Source: Phoronis ovalis
Taxonomy: Eukaryota; Phoronida; Phoronidae
Length of the DNA stretch: 17,264 bases
Assembly (NCBI GenBank): GCA_028565635.1
Contig: JAOXYB010017464.1
Span: 1,442 to 18,705, forward strand
Reading direction: 5' to 3'
Of the stretch, positions 9,001-17,122 are shown one piece after another (positions within the stretch are counted from its first letter, which is position 1; each line of letters opens with the position of its first letter). Below the pieces are notes generated by a model. The model had not been told where the DNA came from. It did not search any database and was given only the letters and a program-made list of their open reading frames with translations. The position numbers and the translations under genes are program-made.

Positions 9001-12000
9001 ACGGACATCTCATCAAATCCGGAAGTAATTGACTTAGTACAGAGTATCTCATCTTGCATGAAGAATAGCCTTACTAGCCTGCAGAGGTACTTAATGAGAT
9101 GGAAAAACTATAGAGGAATTTGGAAAGTAGACAAGGTAACTTATCACATTCAGATAAATTAATATAATTTATGTAACTTCACTGATTGCCACTATGGATC
9201 TAAAGAACATATCGAAGTTAAATTTTAAAGAACATAACGAACCAGTGGTGTTGATCATGCATATTCATTCCTAAGATAATAAAAATGTAGTTTTAAAATA
9301 GAATAACATGTAATATTAGAAAATAACATATTTCTAATCTTAACTGCTGTAATACAGTTGTTGCTCGCAATAAATATATTTTTTTAAAAAGTGACAATGT
9401 TGAGTAGAAATACGAACTGTCAGAGGTTACTTTTACTCATGAAGATACCAAGATGATATCAACAGATTGTTGTAGTATTGTTACAGTTTTCATGTATTTT
9501 ATTTTCAGAGCTCAAGTGCTGAGAAGTGGTTCTCTAAAGGTCCATCTGTAGTGGCCTTTGATGACAGGTTACAGTACTACAATAAGGTTATTGATGAAGT
9601 GAACAACCTTCAACTTGTTAAGGATCAAGAATGTATCCGTTTGATAATGGATCCGCTGGCACGATCCGTGAAAGATCACGCAAAACAGTGGATAGAAATG
9701 TATGGAAAATTGTTACACGACTCTGCCAAATCCTCACTGTATGGTCTTAGGGACAACATACAGGTAAAAATATGGTTTCAGATCAGTAAGGTTGTGTTGT
9801 GAATTTGCTTGAGATATATTTTAATTTTTTTAACAATCAGTTGATATACTTATGTGTAGTCATCTATATGCATGAAGGTGTAGTTGCCGATGTTTCTGTT
9901 ACTTGCAATATTGTCTGTTCCTTCTGCAGTAAAGATCTCTGTGCAGATTCTTCTAATTAAGTGGCATTGGTTGAATGTGCTCTTGGATGCTAATAATAAA
10001 GTAATGTTTTACTTTATGATATATCCATTCCTCATTATTCTTTTTTGGTACTGTAGAGTATTGAATTGGTGTGATAACTGTTTAGTTTTTCTGTTTTCTC
10101 TTTAGTCAAAGAGTGATGACTTGAAGATTGATCCAGAAACTTTAGATGACCTCAAGCATGTCTTATCCACTATTTCAAGCATCAAAGCCATGTCTATGGA
10201 TGTTGAAAGTAATATTAGAAATATCCATGAACGTTACAGGACAATGGTCGTGTATGATTTACCGGTAAGACAATATAACAACGAGGTAATGCAGGTATCT
10301 AAGTCATTCTTGTGGTGTTGCCATATTTATTCACAGGTCAGAAGTCATTTATTTTGTTTAATTATGATATTTGTTATAAAGAGTATGAAGATTCAACATG
10401 AATTATACAGAAGAGCTCAACATTTGCTGACCAATGTGGTAGCATATTTTTTTACAAATTGTGACATGGTCATTGTGGGAAAAGGTTAAAAAATGTAATT
10501 TACGTGTGACCTGAGTCCAAGACTAAGTAGAAGTATAATATTGTTTTGTTTACAGAGTCGAAGAGGTTGGTGATGTAATATTGTGTGAGTTCTTAAAAAT
10601 GTCTTTGTGTGATGTAATAATTTCAATATGAGAGTAGTCAACATTTAGCTCAAGAAATAAAAAATAACAATTCTTACCTGACCTTAAAGAGATCCACTTT
10701 GCTATGAGGAATGAGAGTGTGTGTTTAAATGCTGCTGTTAGAATTACATTTTTTTTATTTCTGATCAACGGTTAACAATATTTCATGTAGTACTTAATTA
10801 TAGAATAATGTACTTCTAGATTGAAGAAGAGGAGAAAGAAATTTGTGAGAAGTTGTCAGACAACTGGGATGCTTTATTGTTAGAAGCAAAGAATGTTGAT
10901 GCTAGTCTGGTTATTGTTAAGAAAACATTTACTGAAATCACACTGACACAGATTAAAGATTTTCGCAAAGAGCTTGAAGAGTTTAATGAGAAATTCCATA
11001 TGGAAGGGCCAAGTAATGTTGGAAGGGACTTAGACAAAGGTAAAATATGTTCTCAGGAACAAAATTTCTTAATAATTTATTACCCTAAATTTTTAATATT
11101 ATGCTTAAATTTGACATGATGTTTAATGTGTTGTTACTAACCTTTCTTTTCTAGAGACCTAGGAAAGCTACAATTCTGTTGAGGCAGCATTACTGTCACA
11201 ATGCAATGAATACATTGAAAACAAGCTAAAAACACTGAAATTGTTATGTGAATAAGTTTACATATGCATTCACTTATCTTCTTGTGTACTTTTAAATTTT
11301 ATGCTTTTAATGAACTTTTTAACTTATTCAAATGAGATTCAACATTTGAATCAACTTGCGTTTAAGGTAAGATTTAGAATTTATAAATGGAAACTAGTTA
11401 GCTTATTTACTTATTTATACAATGACTTGATTACAGTATTATAATTATTTTTGTTACCAGGTGTTTTGCTGCTAAAAGAGTACAAAGTTGAATTGGAGAA
11501 GTATGAATCGGAGCAGAAAGAACTGGCCAATGCTGAAAGATTGTTTGACCTGCCCATTACAATGTACCCTGATCTTCTCCAAGCACAAAAAGAAATGAAA
11601 GGTCTAGAACAAATCTATGGAATCTATGAAGAACAAAAGGTATAAACTGTATGTTAATGGACTGGTTGCATGCACTTGGTGGTGCCACCAGTCGAACTTA
11701 AATGTTTCCTCGACTCGTTTACAACACTAGGAGTTATGGATTTATTAGGTTCATGACCACTGTTGCATGCAAAATAGTCTATTTGAGCCTACAGAACTGA
11801 CAAATAATATGTATTAGGCCAGACCAAAAAGATATCTTGTTTAACGGGCGCAACTGCTTCAAATTCTGGAACTTTCAGTTTAGTTTATTTTTAATAAACC
11901 TTGGACAACTGCTTCAAAAAAAATTTTTTTTTTAAACAAAAATTAAAACAAAACCTTTGCAATTACAGGTGCACTTGCTTGATAAAAGTTTTGAGGAGTC

Positions 12001-15000
12001 AGGAGATATCTTTTGAATATTTTCTTTTGTAATTTGATGCAAGTGGTCTATTTTTGCATATAATTTAGATTGCCTGAAGTAAGACTGTTATGACAGCAGG
12101 CTGTACCTCTAAAAATTAAATTGGTTCATCTTGTTTTGCAATTAGGCTGCCAGAGAACAGTGGGCTGAAACATTATGGTCAAATCTAAACATGACAGTGC
12201 TGCAAGATGGTATTGAGAATTTACTAAAAAGTTTAAGAAAACTTCCACGAGATGTAAAACAAATGAAAGTTGCCAGAATGCTTGAAGAAATAATGAAAGA
12301 ATTCAGAGACTCTCTACCCTTATTTATGGATTTGAAACATGAAGCTCTGCGAGACAGGTAAGATGCCAGTTAGATGGTGCCCACACTCAGACAATGTCTT
12401 ATACCTTAATTACAGATTTGGTATCTCATTCCATTATTATGATGATCATGAACTTTACTAATTAGTACAAGATCATGCCAACATTATAAGCTCCTATAAT
12501 TGAACCATAACCAAAATTGGGGGTGAATTGTCATGAGTTAATTAATTCATTAAAATGATATTATCTGATTTGAAGGATGTAAATTTATCCTCTCAATGAG
12601 ACACTGGACTTTGCTTGGAACATATTTTATTTCATTGGGTACGATATGTATTCATGGGATTCTTAGTCAATTACTTTATACTAGACAGTGATATTTGTTT
12701 CATTTTAGACATTGGAAGGAGCTGATGAACAAAACTGGTCAAACATTCGACATGAACCCAGACACTTTTACTCTTGCCAACATCTTTTCAATGGAACTGC
12801 ACAGATTCCAAGAAACAATATCGGAAATTGTCACCTCAGCTACTAAAGAATTGGGTATTGAAAAGGTTAGATAACTGTAATACGCTCTTTGAAACATTCA
12901 TGTCAAGAATGTAGCGGTATACAGATATGTAAACGTTTGTTTTAGCACATGAAAATTTTGTTACAATATTTCTAGTTGTATAAGGTATAAGAACACAATT
13001 GATTTTCCCATCCACTTTCATGTAATTTCATGTAGTTTAAATCATTATAAATATTTCCCTTATATTGCGCGAAGAAAATTACCTGTTGGGAACTGAAGAT
13101 TATTATGTATCCTGCTCTGTTGTTAATTTTTCGTGCAGGCATGACCACCAAAAGTTTTTGCTATTACACTTTCTAAACTACCCCCGGAAAAATACAACCT
13201 AACAACTGACGAAATTCATAACTTTGCCCTGGCTCAAATAATCCTATCAAATTTTGGTATATTTTACTTTAAGAAACTAATGTTAGTTTTAATCTCTTGC
13301 GCAATGATTTCCTTTTCAAACAGAAACAACCAAAAAAGCCAGCGCCAAGGAGGAAAAAAGAAAAAATCATGAATTTAATAAATTTTCAGCATGGCCAGCC
13401 TCTCCGCCAGCACTGTGGTTTAAATCAATTGTGACCTTATGCCATTTGTTTAAGAATATTAGTTTTTGTTTTGAACTTCCTGTGCTGTAAACAAAATATT
13501 TTATCATACTTTATTTAATTATTTATATTTTAAGAGTGTGAAGAGCATGCTATAAACAACAACATTTAATATGAACAAACTTCTTAATTACAGGGTGTAA
13601 AAGAAGTGGAGGATACTTGGAATAACTTGAAATTCAGTGTTTCGACTTACATGAAAGGAACATCAAACCGAGGCTTTATTCTTGGTTCTGTTGAAGAGAT
13701 CTTGCAGTTACTTGATGATAATGCAATGAATCTGCAGAGTATGTCCGCTTCAAGATTTATTGGACCATTCCAGAATACTGTACAAAACTGGGAGAAGAGT
13801 CTGTCTCACATTAGTGAAGTGTTAGATGTAAGTAATATCATATTTGGAAATTTAATTCATGTTCAAGGTTTATTCATGTTCATGTTCAAGAATTTGATTT
13901 GAAATTGAAGGTCCTCTTACTTATAATATGCTAATTAGAATATTCCCAAGATAATGCAGTCTGAGGTGTAGATTTGTTACTGTATGTGCACATAAAATCC
14001 TTTACTGTTGCATTATATATTTTGGTAATGTAAAATGCATATATTGATTACTCTGGAATACCATGCATTTATTGGTACATGTATGTTATTGCTGTATGTT
14101 TTAGTAGCAAAAATTGTTAACTAAAATGACTTGTCGCAAAAGAAATAAAACTAAGTTTACATAAGAAACAAGATGACTCCTCAATCTACATTTATTTATT
14201 TATTTTTGTACTGAATTAAAATTTCCATTTATTAATGAGCAGTCGTACAAGCATACTTTAAGTGATTAGACCTTGTGTTTTCTGTTTTTGTCACTATTCA
14301 CTTTGTGTTGTTTCTAGATATGGATGGTAGTTCAAAGAAAATGGATGTACTTAGAAGGTATCTTTGTTGGCGGGGATATCAGATCACAACTTCCAGAGGA
14401 AGCCAAAAAATTTGACCAGATTGATAAAACATTCAAGAAGGTTTGTTGAGATGTAGAAATACTGTGTTACCTTTGTTGCATTGCAAAAGTAGAGCCATGG
14501 TAATGCAATTATTACAGAGTACTCTGTGTAATAAGAAAAGTGCTCAAGTAAACTTGTTTACATGTTGTTTCTCTGTAGAAATTTCAGGAGACTACATCTT
14601 CAATATGTAACCTTTAGAACTCCCCCTGATATGAATTAGAATAAAATTCAAGACCGAAAAAGCATTCGTTCTCTAAAACCCAAAATATGACTGGTTAGGT
14701 TTTGTCTCTTTATGAAAGAGAAATAAGCTGGTAGAGTTTGTGCGAATATACTTTTATTGTTTTGTAGATCATGCAGGACACAGCTAAGAATCCAATTATT
14801 AAGCAAGCCTGTCATGCACAGAATCGTCTCCAAGACTTGGACCTGTTGAGTGCAGGTTTAGAGAAGTGCCAAAAGTCATTGAATGACTACTTAGATTCTA
14901 AAAGAAATGCATTCCCTCGTTTCTTTTTCATCTCTGATGATGAGCTTCTCAGTATTCTAGGTAGCAGCGACCCAGAATGCGTACAAGAACATATTATTAA

Positions 15001-17122
15001 GGTAAAAATGTTTTACAAATGCTGCAGGTGCTGTAAATATTTTTAGGTTGGTTTATGCAGAACTTATTCAACAGATTGGCTATCTCGGATTCAAAGTGGC
15101 TACCATGTCAATAACTTTGTTGGAAGTCATCTACTTATTATCGCCATGTACCACACTGTGAAGTACTTATTATAAAATGTAATTTCAGAATGTATCAATG
15201 TCTTTCATATGTTGCAAAAACATTTTTAAAACTGGGTTAATTTTACCTAATGACAGACAGTATGGCTTGTTGCTTGGTGTGCTTGCACTTAATTTCTTTC
15301 ACTAAAAAAAAAACACATGATAATTCTAAAATAATTCTTTATTTTAAATGCATGATGGCAATTCAACTCGATATTTGTTAAGTGCTTGAACAATGAAAAG
15401 ACTGCCAAACAGCGTCTTTTAATAATAAATGTTTTATTTCAGATGTATGACAACATTGCATCTTTGAGATTTACCAAAGGCTCAAACAATGAAATGACTG
15501 CCAATGCCATGGTATCCAGTGAGGGAGAGATAATGGAGTTCCGTACGTCAGTCCCTGCCGAGGGTCGTGTTGAAGACTGGATGACCACTGTTCTTGAAGA
15601 AATGCGTAAAACAAATCGGCTTATTACCAAAGAAGCTATTTTCTTTTACTGTGACAATAAAATAAGGTGAGAACTGAAATCGAGTAGAATGCTACAATGT
15701 CACTGTATTGCACTGCTTCTGTTAAATGTAGTAGAACTATAGCTGCTTTACTATGTATTGTTTAGCAACTTGTAGCTAGAAAATACTATGATCTAGTTAG
15801 AATTTTGGAACAAAAATTGTTTCTTTCACTCATATCTTTTGTGTGTATATGTAACTGTTAGATTTTTTAAAAGTAGCACTATGGTCTTTCTTTGTGTTTC
15901 ACTTTCAATCAGATATCAAGGACAAAGAAAGGTACCTGTTCGGTAAGTGTATTGCTACCACAGTATGCCAACATGTGTTTTAAGTTTATTTGGAAACATT
16001 TCTGTATTATGTTAATTTACCTATTTCCCTTACATTATGGCGTAGTACCTTGTGTAAATATACTCTTGTTATGTGATCAGTGTAAGTGGAATGCTTGTTA
16101 AGTTGCAGTTTAGTTAATTGTGCATTAAGTTTCAAAAATGGTTGATAAAGGTTGGTGTTGAAGTACTAAGACAAAATGCATTAAGGAATGTTTGCTTGTG
16201 ATCTTCACCTTCTTAAAAGCTTCTTTTATGAAGAAAAAAACAAACTGATACATTGTGTAATAAAATAATCTCTTCTGCTAAAACATTGTATCAGTGCTGA
16301 TATTACAACATCCCTGTGCGGTATATTTGAATTTCATCATAACATGAGTTTCTATATCTGTATAATGTTTATAAAACACCTGTTTAATGTAATGTGTGCA
16401 TCTGTGTAACACTAAAACAATTGCGTAATGATATCAGTTGTAGCCTTCTTTTATTTGTTTTGTGTATTAAATTTTACAGAGTTGAATGGATGTTAGATTA
16501 TCAAGGTATGATTTGTCTTGCTGGTAATCAGGTCTGGTGGACGTGGGAAGTAGAGGATGTGTTCCGTAAAGTCAAGAAAGGTCACAAGATGGCAATGAAA
16601 GATTATGCCAAACAACAACATAAACAAATTGATGATCTTGTAGTACAAGTTCGATCACCATTATCGTCTAATGACAGGAAGAAATTTAATAGTGTACTTA
16701 TCATTGAAGTCCATGCCAGGGATATTGTTGACAGCTTTGTCAGAGACAGGTAACATTTATCCAGTTTCAATTGTAATTTTTCGAACACTTCTGATTCAAG
16801 GGTGTAAACCATATATCATTCATCATCGAAAACGTGTTGGATGAAGCTTTATGTAATTCATAACACAGACATAATGCAATTATACTACAGGATCGTAAAT
16901 TTTAACTTTTAAAATAAAATTTTGATTTCATTTTTTAGCATTATGGATGCAAGAGAGTTTGAATGGGAAAGCCAGTTACGATTCTACTGGGAGAAGGAAG
17001 CTGATGAACTGATAGTTAGGCAATGTACAGGAGAGTTTGGTTATGGTTATGAATACATGGGTCTCAACGGACGTCTTGTCATCACACCGTTGACTGATCG
17101 TATTTATTTGACATTAACACAG
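2832..17122 (+). CDS. DNAH10: Axonemal inner-arm dynein heavy chain, DNAH10-type, partial (23 exons)
   Basis: The joined exons give 1351 codons in one frame, phase 0 at both ends. The product is part of the heavy chain of a two-headed inner-arm dynein (f/I1), an ATP-driven microtubule motor in ciliary and flagellar axonemes. Seen in order: DHC_N1 tail ([14 protein letters not shown] at residues ~22-35), tail helices to about residue 770, then DHC_N2/linker from [19 protein letters not shown] (exon 15). Next come linker motifs [29 protein letters not shown] and [12 protein letters not shown]. It ends at the first strand of AAA1 ([20 protein letters not shown]). The Walker A loop should be in the next exon. 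Full-length members are about 4,400-4,500 residues, so roughly a third is here. Similarity to DNAH10 as I remember it is higher than to other axonemal heavy chains. Introns over 300 bases not listed separately hold nothing I recognise. Confidence 0.9.
3009..3583 (+). other. Intron 1 of the dynein fragment
   Basis: It has a gtaagt donor and an acceptor at tatacacag. It is AT-rich. A plus-strand open frame at 3076-3333 rich in Phe, Leu, Ile and Ser shows no dynein motif and no paired splice sites, so it is taken as chance. Nothing else is seen. Confidence 0.8.
3584..3791 (+). CDS. DNAH10: Dynein heavy chain exon 2 (DHC_N1 tail)
   Basis: The exon covers residues 60-128 and ends in phase 1. It encodes [40 protein letters not shown], then a divergent stretch ending DHHKSSG. 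The first two blocks match the conserved tail of DNAH10-type chains. The last ~40 residues start a low-conservation linker. The donor TCAG|gtactg is moderate. If it were not used, the frame would run 17 codons further and stop at 3842. The phase-1 exit matches every one of the next four exons. Confidence 0.88.
3792..4514 (+). other. Intron 2 of the dynein fragment
   Basis: This 723-base intron has a slightly less AT-rich patch at about 4085-4200, with overlapping open frames (3975-4223 and 4100-4324). Neither frame resembles dynein and neither has a plausible acceptor and donor pair. I see no RNA gene or repeat here. Confidence 0.7.
4515..4571 (+). CDS. DNAH10: Dynein heavy chain exon 3, acidic linker cassette
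   Basis: This 57-nt exon is phase 1 to 1. It encodes (G)[18 protein letters not shown], strongly acidic, ending in a split Gly/Asp codon. The acceptor is tttgtgaag, with a second in-frame AG six bases on (gtgcag, 4515-4520), so a two-residue variant is possible. The donor is ATTG|gtatgg. It has no counterpart I can recall in vertebrate DNAH10. Support comes from the phase match, splice sites and composition rather than homology. It lies in the linker between KKNLL and the [16 protein letters not shown] block. Confidence 0.65.
4777..4812 (+). CDS. DNAH10: Dynein heavy chain exon 4, acidic microexon
   Basis: This 36-nt exon is phase 1 to 1. The acceptor is excellent (a T-run ending ccattttcag) and the coding is (D)[11 protein letters not shown]. 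The donor proposed here, GAAG|gtcctt, is weak. A stronger-looking donor (gtaaaa, 17 bases further) would end in phase 0 and would not fit the next exon. The acidic, aromatic composition continues that of exon 3, whose split codon makes the junction Asp. It may be alternatively spliced, since removing it keeps the frame. Confidence 0.55.
4813..5591 (+). other. Intron 4 of the dynein fragment
   Basis: Apart from the possible microexon at 5281-5298, this 779-base intron is AT-rich sequence without repeats or RNA genes. Plus-strand and minus-strand frames at 5242-5567 overlap each other and have no recognisable motif. Confidence 0.65.
5281..5298 (+). CDS. DNAH10: Possible 18-nt microexon of the dynein linker
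   Basis: The segment is bounded by tgttctttaccag and gtaaag, 18 nt long, and phase 1 to 1. It would insert AAPPIA plus a changed split codon between exons 4 and 5. The acceptor has a tandem cag-cag arrangement. The same frame upstream reads [11 protein letters not shown], which also looks coding-like, but a stop lies before it and no good acceptor is available. This entry rests only on splice-site and phase consistency and may be wrong. Confidence 0.25.
5592..5666 (+). CDS. DNAH10: Dynein heavy chain exon 5, Ser/Arg- and Gln-rich linker cassette
   Basis: This 75-nt exon is phase 1 to 1, with acceptor ctttattacag and donor GAAG|gtatag. It encodes (A)[19 protein letters not shown] followed by IGHLE. 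The SRSRSPSP segment is a likely kinase target and is predicted to be disordered. It joins in frame to exon 6 (G|AKEDGIKY). No such sequence is typical of dynein tails that I know, so it is probably lineage-specific and possibly a skipped cassette. Confidence 0.68.
5667..6260 (+). other. Intron 5 of the dynein fragment
   Basis: This 594-base intron contains a short gtatgtgcatgtgtatg alternating tract near 6082-6098. The two frames found here (plus 5549-5812 running out of exon 5, minus 5797-5997) have no family resemblance. The acceptor tctattatag is followed by exon 6. Confidence 0.75.
6261..6388 (+). CDS. DNAH10: Dynein heavy chain exon 6 (DHC_N1 tail resumes)
   Basis: The exon enters in phase 1 and leaves in phase 0, covering residues ~185-227. 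It encodes (A)[18 protein letters not shown] followed by [20 protein letters not shown] and VALQ. The [10 protein letters not shown] and [10 protein letters not shown] blocks are characteristic of axonemal DHC tails and mark the end of the variable linker. The donor is CAG|gtaaac. Confidence 0.93.
6719..6919 (+). CDS. DNAH10: Dynein heavy chain exon 7 (DHC_N1 tail)
   Basis: The exon covers residues 228-294, phase 0 to 0, with acceptor tttactttcag and donor GCT|gtaagt. It encodes [19 protein letters not shown], helical text, then [23 protein letters not shown]. The LNWNSLGI motif is strongly conserved in axonemal heavy chains. This region belongs to the rod-like tail where intermediate chains and the partner heavy chain associate. 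The intron before it (6389-6718) and the one after (6920-7237) show nothing else. Confidence 0.95.
7238..7375 (+). CDS. DNAH10: Dynein heavy chain exon 8 (DHC_N1 tail)
   Basis: The exon covers residues 295-340, phase 0 to 0. It encodes [20 protein letters not shown] followed by [16 protein letters not shown]. The AIGKFESLV block matches DNAH10 closely. The donor is AAA|gtaagt. The following intron (7376-7829, 454 bases) has no recognised content. Confidence 0.95.
7830..8018 (+). CDS. DNAH10: Dynein heavy chain exon 9 (DHC_N1 tail)
   Basis: The exon covers residues 341-403, phase 0 to 0, with acceptor ttctcatttcag and donor AAG|gtaggc. It encodes [20 protein letters not shown], then [20 protein letters not shown] and [31 protein letters not shown] and YYxYWEKRI are family signatures. 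A longer frame in another register over this exon (7837-8022) is a shadow. Confidence 0.96.
8341..8501 (+). CDS. DNAH10: Dynein heavy chain exon 10 (DHC_N1 tail)
   Basis: The exon covers residues 404-456 and ends in phase 2. It encodes [40 protein letters not shown] and [14 protein letters not shown]. APxVVLHP and the CVRDCVE segment are typical of the tail. The donor lies within GAAGG|gtagga; the phase is fixed by the next exon. Introns flanking it are 322 and 402 bases and unremarkable. Confidence 0.94.
8904..9135 (+). CDS. DNAH10: Dynein heavy chain exon 11 (DHC_N1 tail)
   Basis: The exon covers residues 457-534, phase 2 to 0. It encodes (G)[19 protein letters not shown], then [20 protein letters not shown] and [20 protein letters not shown]. 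The FxRWMxGxCIE block matches DNAH10. The W..Y..IWK..K end is the typical tail motif before a conserved helical bundle. The donor is AAG|gtaact. Confidence 0.95.
9509..9763 (+). CDS. DNAH10: Dynein heavy chain exon 12 (DHC_N1 tail)
   Basis: The exon covers residues 535-619, phase 0 to 0, with acceptor tattttattttcag and donor CAG|gtaaaa. It encodes [31 protein letters not shown], and [20 protein letters not shown]. The P-[ST]-x-x-x-FD-x-[RK]-L-x-x-Y segment and the GKLLHDSA segment are conserved in axonemal chains. Confidence 0.96.
10106..10264 (+). CDS. DNAH10: Dynein heavy chain exon 13 (DHC_N1 tail end)
   Basis: The exon covers residues 620-672, phase 0 to 0, with acceptor gttttctctttag and donor CCG|gtaaga. 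It encodes [40 protein letters not shown] and [13 protein letters not shown]. The L.DLK.VL..I..I region and the ERYRTM motif are family signatures. The frame stays open past the donor into the intron, but the homology ends at P. Confidence 0.95.
10265..10819 (+). other. Intron 13 of the dynein fragment
   Basis: This 555-base intron has a plus-strand frame that continues from exon 13 to 10489 and a minus-strand frame at 10550-10768. Neither resembles a protein family. No repeats or RNA genes are seen. Confidence 0.75.
10820..11039 (+). CDS. DNAH10: Dynein heavy chain exon 14
   Basis: The exon covers residues 673-745, phase 0 to 1. It encodes [20 protein letters not shown], then [20 protein letters not shown] and [15 protein letters not shown]. 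This is the helical segment between tail and linker. The ME GP..VG.DL.KG sequence is a standard landmark just before the linker. The donor is AAAG|gtaaaa. The phase-1 exit agrees with the phase-1 entry of the exon at 11461. Confidence 0.95.
11163..11253 (+). pseudogene. Possible ghost or alternative terminal exon inside intron 14
   Basis: After a good tract and AG (tttcttttctagagacctag), the frame reads [20 protein letters not shown] followed by [10 protein letters not shown] and then a TAA. It is amphipathic, helix-like and coding in flavour. It opens in phase 0, so it cannot join exon 14 (phase 1 exit) or replace exon 15 without a frameshift. It may be a decayed duplicate of a tail exon, or chance. 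Nothing requires it for the gene. Confidence 0.2.
11461..11639 (+). CDS. DNAH10: Dynein heavy chain exon 15 (start of DHC_N2 / linker)
   Basis: The exon covers residues 746-805, phase 1 to 0, with acceptor tttttgttaccag and donor AAG|gtataa. It encodes (G)[19 protein letters not shown], then [20 protein letters not shown] and [31 protein letters not shown]...QKEM..L..IY is the classic start of the DHC_N2 linker region that couples the AAA ring to the tail. Confidence 0.97.
11640..12145 (+). other. Intron 15 of the dynein fragment
   Basis: This intron holds a 13-bp direct repeat, caactgcttcaaa, at 11851-11863 and 11906-11918. Between the copies is a small inverted repeat (gtttatt, 11883-11889, against aataaac just downstream), and a poly-A/poly-T tract follows. 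This is weakly suggestive of an old small insertion, but too short to classify. The acceptor is ttgttttgcaattag. Confidence 0.5.
12146..12357 (+). CDS. DNAH10: Dynein heavy chain exon 16 (linker)
   Basis: The exon covers residues 806-875, phase 0 to 2. It encodes [20 protein letters not shown], then [20 protein letters not shown] and [17 protein letters not shown]. The [AK]..W..TLW.NL block and the P...DLK.EALRDRHW motif (completed in the next exon) are diagnostic of axonemal DHC linkers. The donor is CAG|gtaaga. Confidence 0.97.
12709..12865 (+). CDS. DNAH10: Dynein heavy chain exon 17 (linker)
   Basis: The exon covers residues 876-928, phase 2 to 0. It encodes (R)[19 protein letters not shown], then [20 protein letters not shown] and [13 protein letters not shown]. 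The RHWKELM.KTG motif and the F.L..[IM]F.MELH motif, with I..[IV]...A.KEL.IEK after them, are linker landmarks. The donor is AAG|gttaga, usable but not ideal. Confidence 0.96.
12866..13593 (+). other. Intron 17 of the dynein fragment
   Basis: This 728-base intron has a less AT-rich middle. From 13145 to 13369 the plus strand has 75 codons without a stop ([20 protein letters not shown] near the start, a lysine-rich end). It has no initiator near its start and no splice sites in a phase that fits exons 17 and 18. It could be a relic of an inserted element. I recognise no family. A minus-strand frame at 12836-13021 is chance. Confidence 0.45.
13594..13827 (+). CDS. DNAH10: Dynein heavy chain exon 18 (linker)
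   Basis: The exon covers residues 929-1006, phase 0 to 0, with acceptor tcttaattacag and donor GAT|gtaagt. It encodes [20 protein letters not shown], then [20 protein letters not shown] and [20 protein letters not shown]. The G.[IV]LG..[ED]EI...LDDN..NLQSM..SR[FY][IV]GPF motif is one of the most conserved stretches of dynein linkers. Confidence 0.97.
14318..14440 (+). CDS. DNAH10: Dynein heavy chain exon 19 (linker)
   Basis: The exon covers residues 1007-1047, phase 0 to 0, with acceptor ttgtgttgtttctag. It encodes [20 protein letters not shown] followed by [21 protein letters not shown]. The W...Q..W.YLE.IF.G.DI..QLP.EA..F motif is universal in dynein heavy chains. The [15 protein letters not shown] version is the DNAH10-like form. 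The donor is AAG|gtttgt. Confidence 0.98.
14768..15001 (+). CDS. DNAH10: Dynein heavy chain exon 20 (linker)
   Basis: The exon covers residues 1048-1125, phase 0 to 0, with acceptor tattgttttgtag and donor AAG|gtaaaa. It encodes [40 protein letters not shown], and [34 protein letters not shown][FY]F[IL]S.DELL.IL is the best known linker signature. All of it is intact. Confidence 0.98.
15443..15666 (+). CDS. DNAH10: Dynein heavy chain exon 21 (linker)
   Basis: The exon covers residues 1126-1199, phase 0 to 2, with acceptor gttttatttcag and donor AAG|gtgaga. It encodes [20 protein letters not shown], then [20 protein letters not shown] and [17 protein letters not shown], ending [15 protein letters not shown]. 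The [KR]M[YF]DNI..L.F start, the SSEGE...F motif and the VE.W[ML]..V...M..T motif are conserved. A minus-strand frame over this exon is a shadow. Confidence 0.97.
15667..16479 (+). other. Intron 21 of the dynein fragment
   Basis: At 813 bases this is the longest of the internal dynein introns seen. An open frame at 15892-16101 has no recognisable motif. No repeat array or RNA gene is visible. A short hairpin-like aaagcttcttttatgaagaa lies near 16217-16236. Confidence 0.7.
16480..16749 (+). CDS. DNAH10: Dynein heavy chain exon 22 (end of linker)
   Basis: The exon covers residues 1200-1289, phase 2 to 2. It encodes (R)[59 protein letters not shown], and [23 protein letters not shown]...[YF]..Q.......[IQ].WT.E.E..F and the [RK]KK[FY]...[LI]I..[ED]VHARD[IV] motif close the linker just before AAA1. 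The double tryptophan (QVWWTWE) is the DNAH10-like form. The donor is CAG|gtaaca. Confidence 0.98.
16939..17122 (+). CDS. DNAH10: Dynein heavy chain exon 23 (entry into AAA1)
   Basis: The exon covers residues 1290-1351, phase 2 to 0, with acceptor ttcattttttag and donor CAG|gtacaa. It encodes (S)[39 protein letters not shown] and [17 protein letters not shown]. The F.W.SQLR[FY]YW motif, then GY.YEY.G...[16 protein letters not shown], is the first strand-helix of AAA1. The P-loop (GPAGTGKTET in relatives) should begin about 10-15 residues into the next exon, beyond the window. Confidence 0.98.

Noticed and set aside
10816-11037. Minus-strand 73-codon frame opposite exon 14
   Set aside because: It is an antisense shadow of a well supported dynein exon.
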